Below, piece after piece: positions 8,201 through 13,714 of a DNA stretch of 16,776 bases. Position 1 is the first letter of the stretch. Each line of letters opens with the position of its first letter. A program made the position numbers and the translations under genes. This DNA is from DATMER01 sp035536935 (GTDB lineage: Bacteria; Acidobacteriota; Thermoanaerobaculia; Multivoradales; UBA5704), in the NCBI GenBank assembly GCA_035536935.1, contig DATLNC010000071.1, positions 1-16,776 of the forward strand, read 5' to 3'. The notes below the pieces were generated by a model, which saw only the letters and a list, made by a program, of their open reading frames with translations, made no database searches and had not been told where the DNA came from.

Positions 8201-10476
8201 TCGAGCCCCGGCTTGCGGATCAGCTCCTGGTAGACCTTGAGGGCGCGCGCGAAGGCACCGGCCGAGGTGAGCGCCTCGGCCTGGGCGGCGAGTGTCTGCG
8301 TCGCCATCTCCGCGTCCCCCGCCTCGGCGGCAGCCTCCGCGGCGCGGCCGTAGAGCCCGGACGCCTGCGCGTAGGCATAGACGGCCGTGGCCTCCTCGGC
8401 CGCCCAGGTCAGGTACGGCAGGCTCCGGGAGCGCTCGCCGCCCCGCCAGAAGTGCTCGGCCACAGCCGTGACCAGCCCCGTCTCCCCCTGGCGCAGCCGC
8501 CCTTCCAGGAGTCCGGCCAGGCTCCGGTGGAGAAGAACCCGCCGCTCCGGGTCGAGGGTCGAATAGAGAGTCTGGCGGAACGGCTGCCGGGCGACCTGGT
8601 AGTGGACGCCGCCGGTCTCCCGGAGCCGCTCGAGGTAGCCCTGCGCCACCAGCGCGTCGAGCCGCTCGTAGACGGCCTGGGGATCCTCGCCGAGGAGCGC
8701 GGCGAGCAGGGCGAGGGGGAACGGCTCGGCCACGACCGCCGCCGCCTCCAGGACCTCCCGCTCGGGCACCGGCAGCGCCGTGAACCTCCGCCAACCCTGG
8801 GCATCCCGCCCCTCGGGCGAGCTCGCCCAGCGCGACAGGGCCGGGATGGAGGGCTTCCAGTCGCCGTCCCGGTACTGGAGCACCTGATCGTCAACGAGCT
8901 GCCGCAGGATCTGCTGCGCCTCGGCGGGCGAGCCCTGGGTGTTGTCGTAGATCCAGCCGTAGAAGCTCGCCGGCAGGTTCTTCGTCCCCAGCGAGGCATC
9001 GACGAGCTGGGCGGTCGCGGCGCGGTCGAGGGGGAGCAGCGCGATGTGCTGCACCGAGCCGTCCGCTTCCTTGGGGACAGGGTCCTCTGAACGCCGGGCC
9101 GCGACCACGAGCACCCGCGAGCTCCGCAGATCCTCCCCGAGGTAGGTGAGCAGCTCCTCGCTCTCCTTCCCGGCCAGGTGGAGGTCGTCCAGCAGCAGGA
9201 TGATGGGCCGGCCGGAACCGGCCGCCTCAGAGGCGCCTGCGGCCAGGGAAAGACCGTGGGAGATCTCCTGATACAGCCGGAAGCGCTCGCGCCGGTCCGT
9301 CTCACCCGGCCGCGCATCCGCGCCAGGAGTGCGGACCTCGATTCCGAGGCTCTCCAGGGCGTCCAGGAACGGCGCGAGCGGCTGCGCATGCTCGGCCATG
9401 CCCTCGCTCGGGGAGCTGCGGGCGATCCGCGCCCCCTCGATCGAGGCGAAGAGGCGGAACTCGCGGAGGAGACGGCTCTTGCCCACCCCCTCCCTGCCCT
9501 CGATCAGGACGGCGCCGCCCTGGCCCGCCGCGGCCTCGGTCAAGTTGCTCCGCAGCCGGCCGAGCACCTCGTCGCGGCCGACGAGCCGGCTGGCGAGGAC
9601 CTTCCCCTCGGAGAACGAGAGAGCCGCCGCGGCCGTGGTGTCCAGAGGCCGCCCCGCTGCCTGCCCGAGGTCCGCGAGGAGCCGGCCCGCCGAGGCGTAG
9701 CGGTCCGCCGGGTCGCGCTGGAGCAGGCGCTGGAGGATGCGCGCCAGCTCCGGCGGCATGTCGGGCCGGGCCTGGAGCGGGTCGGGCACTTCCCCTTCCA
9801 GGTGGAAGCGGACGGCGTCCATCTCGTCCCCGATCTGCGAGGGGAGGACGCCGGTCGCGAGCTCGAAGAGCGTCATGCCGAGCGAGTAGAGGTCGGCGCG
9901 ATGGTCATAGTCGTCCTGAAGCAGGACCTCCGGCGCGGTGTAGGCGAGGGTGCCCCGGATGCGCCGGTCGAGCGGACCGCGGGCCTCGTGGGCCAGCCCG
10001 AAGTCCAGGATCTTGAGACGGAAGTCCTCGGTCAACCCCAGATTGGCCGGCTTGAGGTCCATGTGGACCACGCCTTGACGGTGGATGTGGGCCAGACCGG
10101 CCGCGGCCTGAATGGCCACGTCAAAGATTGCATCCCAGCCACGCCAGCCACGGCCGCGCAGCCGCTCTGCGACTCCACCGGCAAGAAGCTCCATGGTCAG
10201 GAACGGGAAGTCCCCGGGGAGGACACCGAAGTCGTAGACCTCGACGACGTTGGGGTGGCGGGCCTCGGAGAGCAGGCGGACCTCGTGGCGGAAGCGCGCG
10301 AGGTCTTCGGGATCGCTGGACTGGAGCGCGACCTTGAGCGCCAGAGGACGGCCGTCGGCCGCACCGGTGCGCACGCGGTAGACAGCCGTCCGCGAAGTGC
10401 GCGCGATCTCGCCCTCGAGCAGGACATCCCCGAGCAGGCGATCCAATTGAGAGAGGTCGAGACCGGGGTCCTGCAT
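5254..10476 (-). CDS. Giant Ser/Thr kinase - AAA ATPase - TPR - GAF - sigma54 activator fusion protein
   Basis: 1740 residues with no membrane segment visible. Residues about 15-275 are a Hanks-type kinase: Lys48 (LALKV), HMDLKPAN at 138-145 (catalytic Asp140; Met replaces the Arg of HRD), DFG at 158-160, APE at 181-183; the Gly-rich loop is degenerate. Residues about 297-690 form an AAA_16/STAND-like ATPase: Walker A EGREGVGKS and Walker B IILLLDD. Residues about 690-1215 are TPR-like repeats. Residues about 1235-1385 are a GAF domain. Residues about 1412-1640 are a sigma54-interacting AAA+ domain: GESGTGKG, intact GAFTGA at 1489-1494, TIFLDEIG, REDLYYRLN. Residues about 1700-1733 are a Fis-type HTH. 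It should therefore bind DNA and activate sigma54-RNA polymerase, gated by GAF, TPR and kinase modules. The target promoters are unknown. ATG at 10476; it has its own promoter and is followed by tRNA-Ala. Confidence 0.93.
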   Translation of the reverse strand: MQDPGLDLSQLDRLLGDVLLEGEIARTSRTAVYRVRTGAADGRPLALKVALQSSDPEDLARFRHEVRLLSEARHPNVVEVYDFGVLPGDFPFLTMELLAGGVAERLRGRGWRGWDAIFDVAIQAAAGLAHIHRQGVVHMDLKPANLGLTEDFRLKILDFGLAHEARGPLDRRIRGTLAYTAPEVLLQDDYDHRADLYSLGMTLFELATGVLPSQIGDEMDAVRFHLEGEVPDPLQARPDMPPELARILQRLLQRDPADRYASAGRLLADLGQAAGRPLDTTAAAALSFSEGKVLASRLVGRDEVLGRLRSNLTEAAAGQGGAVLIEGREGVGKSRLLREFRLFASIEGARIARSSPSEGMAEHAQPLAPFLDALESLGIEVRTPGADARPGETDRRERFRLYQEISHGLSLAAGASEAAGSGRPIILLLDDLHLAGKESEELLTYLGEDLRSSRVLVVAARRSEDPVPKEADGSVQHIALLPLDRAATAQLVDASLGTKNLPASFYGWIYDNTQGSPAEAQQILRQLVDDQVLQYRDGDWKPSIPALSRWASSPEGRDAQGWRRFTALPVPEREVLEAAAVVAEPFPLALLAALLGEDPQAVYERLDALVAQGYLERLRETGGVHYQVARQPFRQTLYSTLDPERRVLLHRSLAGLLEGRLRQGETGLVTAVAEHFWRGGERSRSLPYLTWAAEEATAVYAYAQASGLYGRAAEAAAEAGDAEMATQTLAAQAEALTSAGAFARALKVYQELIRKPGLDRALASRLQLRKGRLHTRVGEHEAALASHEEGLRQLSGLRQPDLEIDLLHGKSLALRDLGDWEGAFNAARSALARAGGEDLDRQRANLLNTLGNLYAARGDFRRAERLIRRGLWVSEGVGDEVLALRLRNNLGNVLWKTGRFDQARDLYSRNLAFYERTNDVWGQLFALNNLGILECSRGNWMAAREPLTRSIEVTRRLGARETEAAQRLNLGEAEEILGHWPRAQRHLERALKILEDTPEHPDRLAVLAQLASLDRKRGRGAEAERRAREALAGAEAVGDPDLLAHCHLQIGLIEKDRDNLEASGTHLKRALELAEEAGIGQMLARVHISLADRALRDGELEAAGHHAAEARRRVEETGDRFSEAKLLVVEARIASARDDVDGAESLFSEGVRLLEELETPYEHARSLYEWGLRTWNVDMALRRLRRALSGFERLGAETESRRASGALERIREHQRFSTGRGASSVLYEVGKVINSTLDLQEVLSRTMDLVLERLGAERGMIVLSDRLTKELEVAVARNIGLDGRGDGKEGQQLSESVVRRVVETREPVLAVDALTDGRFAGSESIVARHIVSILCVPLAIRDRLAGAIYVDHREARHLFGQADLEFLLGFADQAAIAIENARLFSELDASRQRLKLENESLRNEILSSHNLGSMIGKSRPIVELKQMIEKVAQSNSTVLVRGESGTGKGLVARILHSISPRRQAPFIHFNCAALPETLVESELFGHEKGAFTGASGQKPGRFELANHGTIFLDEIGKVSMSVQSKLLRVVEEKEFERVGGTRTLQADVRVIAATNLEIEEAIHRNEFREDLYYRLNILPIVLPALRQRKEDIPYLVQHFLAKVSRDQGRPFKELDPAVLEVFYGYDWPGNVRELEAAVHRAFVLSSSDVLTTDDFGWIALQVKGRAVAQPPDAPGLSATVRLSEGGYEEALERYDRQLIGAGLAQTNGRIRETARLLGIARNTLRAKMKRYGLSGVGDED

Positions 10477-10572
10477 GGCGTTCAGGCGGGTGAGACCTCC
10501 TCCGTGCAGCCGCGAGGCTGCTGATCGACTCTCGTGACCTGGTTGGACAAGGTTTTTCGGGTCCGGTGAGGT

Positions 10573-10601
10573 ATTCTAGAGAAACGCGGAGTTCGGGTCA
10601 A
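10573..10601 (-). promoter_or_regulatory. Sigma70-type promoter of the kinase/sigma54-activator gene
   Basis: Read on the minus strand: TTGACC, 17 bases, TAGAAT. Each box matches 5 of 6 consensus positions with ideal spacing. Transcription would start about 90 bases before the ATG at 10476, leaving a long leader. The -35 box lies inside the inverted repeat at 10591-10616, so a protein bound there would block this promoter. Confidence 0.65.
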
Positions 10602-10616
10602 AACTTGACCCCGAAC
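10591..10616. promoter_or_regulatory. Inverted repeat, candidate operator between kinase gene and tlpA-like gene
   Basis: The arms GTTCGGGTCAA and TTGACCCCGAAC are complementary over 11 pairs with one extra base, separated by 3 bases. The site overlaps the -35 box of the kinase promoter and ends 22 bases before the TlpA-like start. Further CGGGTC copies occur just beside it (around 10557-10564). An operator for a dimeric regulator is the simplest reading; a 5' leader hairpin for the + strand transcript is possible. Confidence 0.5.
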
Positions 10617-10638
10617 CGGACAACACGGGAGCTTACCC

Positions 10639-11235
10639 ATGCATTCCTCGACGAATCCCGTCCCGGCGACGGAGGCCTCTCCGGCCGCCGCCCCGAAAGA
10701 TTCGGCCCCTCTGGGAAAGCAGGCCCGCATCGCGGTTGCCGTCCTGGTGGCCTGCGCCCTCGCCGCCCTCTTCTGGCCCAAAGGAAGCGGTACGTTCAAG
10801 GAGCCCGGAGGTTTCCTGTTCGATGCCGAAGGCAGGGCGACGACGCTCGGACCCAAGCTGGAGCCGGTGAGCCTGGTCCACTTCTGGGCCACCTGGTGCC
10901 CGCCCTGCCGCGAGGAGATCCCCTCGTTGAAGCGGCTGGCCCGGGACTTCTCCGATCATGACGACTTCGAGATCGTGATGGTCGCGGTCGCCGACGAGAC
11001 CCAGAAGGCCGAGGTCTTCCTCGGCAACTGGGGGAGCATGGCCCTGTACGACCCGAACTGGGACGTGGCCAAGCGCTACGGCACCGACAAGCTGCCGGAG
11101 ACCTACCTGGTCGTCCGCGGCCAGGTGGTCAAGAAGTTCGTGGGCCAGACCGACTGGGACGACCCCGAGCTGCGCGAGCTCATCGCCAGCCGACTCAAGG
11201 AATCGGGTGGCGCGCCCAGCCCAGCAGGATCGTGA
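10639..11235 (+). CDS. TlpA/ResA-like membrane-anchored thiol-disulfide oxidoreductase
   Basis: 198 residues. A polar N-terminal tail is followed by one membrane segment at about 30-46 (ARIAVAVLVACALAALFW), then an extracytoplasmic thioredoxin fold. The redox motif is W86-C87-P88-P89-C90 in VHFWATWCPPCREEIP, and the cis-Pro is P153 in KLPETYLV. WCPPC is typical of the TlpA/ResA reductants that keep apocytochrome or other periplasmic cysteines reduced; the partner here is unknown. The ATG at 10639 has GGGAG 8 bases upstream. It is divergent from the giant kinase gene and converges on the outer-membrane barrel gene with 7 bases between stops. No cytochrome maturation genes lie next to it. I do not assign a gene symbol because the specific family member cannot be told. 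Confidence 0.9.
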   Translation: MHSSTNPVPATEASPAAAPKDSAPLGKQARIAVAVLVACALAALFWPKGSGTFKEPGGFLFDAEGRATTLGPKLEPVSLVHFWATWCPPCREEIPSLKRLARDFSDHDDFEIVMVAVADETQKAEVFLGNWGSMALYDPNWDVAKRYGTDKLPETYLVVRGQVVKKFVGQTDWDDPELRELIASRLKESGGAPSPAGS

Positions 11236-11242
11236 GCCCTGC

Positions 11243-11791
11243 TCAGAAGTGGATGGCGATGCCGGCGTGGCCCAGGGCGAAGAACTGGGCCTCGTCCAGG
11301 TCAGCGTAGTGCCCCGACAGCTCGATCAGGACGCCCAGCCACTGCGTGACCTCGAACTCGCCGGTCACACCCAGGTTGAGCCCGATTGCAGTGTCCTGCT
11401 CATCGCTGCCGCCGCGGCTCCCATCCAAGCGGTAGCCGCCCAGGCCGATGTAGAGTCCCGACTCGTAGTAGCTCTGCGGGAAACGGTACTCGCCGGCGAT
11501 GGTGACGTAGGAAAGCTCGGCCTCGGACAGCGAGCCGAAGCGCTCCTCGCTGTCGAGCGAGAGCTGGCCCAGGCGGAAGCCCACGTGGGTGCGCGGCTCC
11601 GTGACCATGGTCAGATTGAGTTGGAAGCCGGTGTTGTCGAGGCCGTCACCGGGATCGGCGTCGATCGAACCTCCGATGCCGCCCAACAGGCCGGCGGTGA
11701 ACGTATACAGCTCCTGGGCGCGGGCCGCGCCGGGGAGCAGGAGCAGCGCGGCACACAGGGTGAGCCGCCGCAGGCAATGGTGCTGGATCAA
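11243..11791 (-). CDS. Small outer-membrane beta-barrel protein
   Basis: 182 residues from a TTG at 11791. AGGAGG is 7 bases upstream and the signal peptide begins immediately (MIQHHCLRRLTLCAALLLLP, cleavage after ARA25). The longer frame to 12034 would run back through comF and is rejected. The mature 157 residues alternate hydrophobic and polar in repeated strands (GFQLNLTMVTEPRTHVGFRL, LSYVTIAGEYRFPQ, ESGLYIGLGGYRLDG, IGLNLGVTGEFEVTQWLGV), and the chain ends in Phe (GIAIHF), the usual outer-membrane targeting signature. An eight-stranded barrel of OmpA/OmpW-like size is inferred; the cargo or role is unknown. A TATACT box lies upstream at 11848-11853 (minus strand), but I find no convincing -35. 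Confidence 0.75.
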   Translation of the reverse strand: MIQHHCLRRLTLCAALLLLPGAARAQELYTFTAGLLGGIGGSIDADPGDGLDNTGFQLNLTMVTEPRTHVGFRLGQLSLDSEERFGSLSEAELSYVTIAGEYRFPQSYYESGLYIGLGGYRLDGSRGGSDEQDTAIGLNLGVTGEFEVTQWLGVLIELSGHYADLDEAQFFALGHAGIAIHF

Positions 11792-11856
11792 AATCCCTCC
11801 TCCTCTCTGATGGCCGGTCCGCGCATACCGGGCGGACTGCGCCGCCGAGTATAACC

Positions 11857-12609
11857 GTGCCTTCAGATCCCTTATACGGACCCACCCCCCGCGGCGTCGC
11901 GCGCAGCCTGCTGCACCTCCTGCTGCCCGCCTCCTGCCTGGGATGTGGCGAGCCCCTCTTCTCCTCCGCCCCCCTGGGCCTCTGCATTCCCTGCCGCGGA
12001 AAGCTGGCTCCTGTTGGACGTTTCGCCTGCGCAAGCTGTGCCGGGCCTCTCCACGCCTTCGAGCCGCCGCCCGGATACCGCTGCGGCGCCTGCCGCGAGC
12101 GGCCGCCCGCCTTCGACCGCCTGCTCGCGCTCTGGAATTACCGGCCGCCTCTCGACGCCGTCATCCAGGGGCTCAAGTTCCGCCGGCTGGACTATCTGGG
12201 CCGCCACCTCGCCCTCGCCCTGGCGGACGGGCTGGGAGAGGAGCTCGATGGGATCGACGGGGTGGTCCCCGTGCCGCTCCACTGGCATCGCCGGCTAGCC
12301 CGCGGGTACAACCAGGCGGAACGGATCGCCACCCCCCTGGCCGCGCGGCTCGGTCTGCCGCTGATCCCGGCCCTCCGCCGCACCCGCCGAACGCCGCCCC
12401 AGACTTCCCTGGGGAAGGCCGCCCGGCTGGCTAATCTCCGACAGGCCTTTCGCGTCCCGCGTCCGGGGAGAGTCCGCGGCCTTCGCCTCTTGCTCGTCGA
12501 CGACGTGGCCACGACCGGGGCCACTCTGGACATGGCTGCCGCCGCCCTGCGGCGGGCGGGAGCGTCCGGGATCACAGCGGTAGTGGCCGCGCGCACGCCT
12601 GCTTTCTGA
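11857..12609 (+). CDS. comF: ComF family phosphoribosyltransferase-like protein
   Basis: 250 residues, GTG start at 11857; there is no strong Shine-Dalgarno sequence, but the zinc-ribbon N-terminus begins close behind. Two four-cysteine clusters: C27-x2-C30 with C43-x2-C46, and C58-x2-C61 with C76-x2-C79, the zinc-binding ribbon of ComF. Then FKFRR-like GLKFRRLDYLG, the PVPLHWHRRLARGYNQAE block (136-155), and the PRPP-binding motif LLLVDDVATTGAT at 211-223. ComF proteins support DNA uptake and recombination in naturally transformable bacteria; the biochemical substrate is not known. It is divergent from the barrel gene, and its stop codon abuts the 20-bp repeat array. The family is certain; participation in competence is by homology only. 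Confidence 0.93.
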   Translation: MPSDPLYGPTPRGVARSLLHLLLPASCLGCGEPLFSSAPLGLCIPCRGKLAPVGRFACASCAGPLHAFEPPPGYRCGACRERPPAFDRLLALWNYRPPLDAVIQGLKFRRLDYLGRHLALALADGLGEELDGIDGVVPVPLHWHRRLARGYNQAERIATPLAARLGLPLIPALRRTRRTPPQTSLGKAARLANLRQAFRVPRPGRVRGLRLLLVDDVATTGATLDMAAAALRRAGASGITAVVAARTPAF

Positions 12610-12821
12610 AGAGGATTAGATCCGAGCTAAGAAGCTTAGCCCCGATTCAAGAGGCTTAGATCCAATTTAAGCAGCTTGGACCGGATTTAAGGAGCTTGGA
12701 GCCGTCCCAAGAAGCTTCGCGTCGGATTCAAGAGGCTTAGATCCGATTTAAGAGGCTTAGACCGGATTCAAGGAACTTGGATCCGATCTAAGAAGCTTCG
12801 GGCCGATTCATGGAGCTTAGG
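12609..12821. repeat. Tandem array of eleven degenerate 20-bp units
   Basis: The gap between comF and the RnfD-like gene is filled by units with consensus close to TCCGATTTAAGAGGCTTAGA. The core AAG-N3-CTT recurs with AAG starting at 12609, 12629, 12649, 12669, 12689, 12709, 12730, 12750, 12770 and 12790, plus ATG-N3-CTT at 12810. All steps are 20 bases except one of 21. The first (12609) has ATT instead of CTT and overlaps the comF stop codon. Units differ at several positions, so this is an old or functionally constrained array rather than recent slippage. The period is not a multiple of three and most frames contain stops, so it is not coding. The array is clearly more AT-rich than its surroundings. 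No function known to me. Confidence 0.9.
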
Positions 12822-12895
12822 GCCCCCCACCGGTCCGCGCGTTGGTTTCCTTCCGGTGGTTTGACGTGTCTGAGGAGTTGGAGGAAGCTCTTCCG

Positions 12896-13714
12896 ATGAG
12901 GCACCCCGACTTCGACCCGCGCCTGTACCAGATCCTCGTGCTCGCCTCGCTGCTCATCTACGGGGTGGTCCGCCTGGACCTGGAGGTGCGCCCGATTCTG
13001 GCCGCCGCCATGCTTGCCACGGCGCTCGTCACGCAGTATGCCTGCACCCGGATCTGGAGGCTTCCGGCCTTCGATCCGAAGAGCGCCCTGATCTCGGGCC
13101 TCTCCCTCTGCCTGCTGCTGCGTACCGGCTCGCTTGCCCTGGGGATCGTGGCGGCCCTGGTCACCATCGTGGGCAAGTTCGTGGTCCGCTGGCGAGGCAA
13201 GCACCTCTTCAACCCGACCAACTTCGGCATCGTTGCCCTGATGCTGGCCACGGACGGAAAGGTCTGGGTCTCGCCGGGCCAGTGGGGGAGCGCGGCGCTG
13301 TTCGGGTTCCTGGTCGCCTGCCTGGGTGGGCTGGTGGTCAACCGCGCGGCCCGGAGCGACATGACCTACGCCTTCCTCGCCTCCTACCTGGGGATCGTGT
13401 TCGGGCGGGCTCTCTGGCTGGGCCAGCCCCTGACGATCCCGTTCCACCAGCTCGCGAGCGGGGCGTTCCTGATCTTCACCTTCTTCATGATCTCGGACCC
13501 GAAGACCACGCCCGACTCGCGGGCGGGCCGGCTCCTCTTCGCGCTGCTTGTCGCCCTGGGCGCCGGATGCGTCCACTTCGTTCTCTACCGGCCGAACGGG
13601 CTGATTCTGTCGCTCTTTTTCCTCTCCCCGATCGTGCCGCTGATCGACCGGCTGTTGCCGGGCCGGCAGTACTTTTGGAAGCCTGTCCCGGTCCTCGAAA
13701 GGAGATTCGCGTGA
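12896..13714 (+). CDS. RnfD/NqrB-like integral membrane protein (RnfABCDGE subunit D family)
   Basis: 272 residues from the ATG at 12896; GTG 12866 and TTG 12842 are in-frame alternatives with weaker support. About eight hydrophobic segments (YQILVLASLLIYGVV, ILAAAMLATALVTQ, SLALGIVAALVTIVG, FGIVALMLA, AALFGFLVACLGGLVV, AFLASYLGIVFG, and later ones). Family landmarks are KHLFNPTNFGIV and FFMISDPKTTP followed by RLLFALLVALG, matching the NQR2/RnfD family. It is shorter than RnfD (about 320-350), and I see no S/T-G-A-T flavinylation motif; the nearest match is SGAF, which sits at the different conserved site before FFM. No other rnf gene is present, so this is a stand-alone relative, perhaps UnbU-like. 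It overlaps the DUF2330 gene by four bases (GTGA), indicating translational coupling. Confidence 0.8.
   Translation: MRHPDFDPRLYQILVLASLLIYGVVRLDLEVRPILAAAMLATALVTQYACTRIWRLPAFDPKSALISGLSLCLLLRTGSLALGIVAALVTIVGKFVVRWRGKHLFNPTNFGIVALMLATDGKVWVSPGQWGSAALFGFLVACLGGLVVNRAARSDMTYAFLASYLGIVFGRALWLGQPLTIPFHQLASGAFLIFTFFMISDPKTTPDSRAGRLLFALLVALGAGCVHFVLYRPNGLILSLFFLSPIVPLIDRLLPGRQYFWKPVPVLERRFA

Noticed and set aside
5560..9090. A 1176-codon open frame on the + strand, opposite the giant kinase gene
   Set aside because: It is the antisense of an unmistakable multi-domain protein; its composition (Arg/Gly/Ala/Leu rich, no motifs) is what GC-rich antisense frames give.
11848..11853. Promoter of the barrel gene from the TATACT box
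   Set aside because: The -10 match is good, but no acceptable -35 lies at 16-18 bases, so it was only mentioned in the gene entry.
11792..12034. Longer version of the outer-membrane barrel gene
   Set aside because: It would run antisense through comF and place the signal peptide in the middle of the protein.
12609..12821. CRISPR array or plasmid-type iteron origin
   Set aside because: Units are contiguous with no unique spacers, and there are no cas genes; no rep gene, DnaA boxes or plasmid functions lie nearby and the flanks are chromosomal genes.
12827..12859. 7-bp inverted repeat CCACCGG/CCGGTGG before the RnfD-like gene, as a terminator
   Set aside because: The loop is 19 bases and no T-tract follows beyond TTT; too weak to call.
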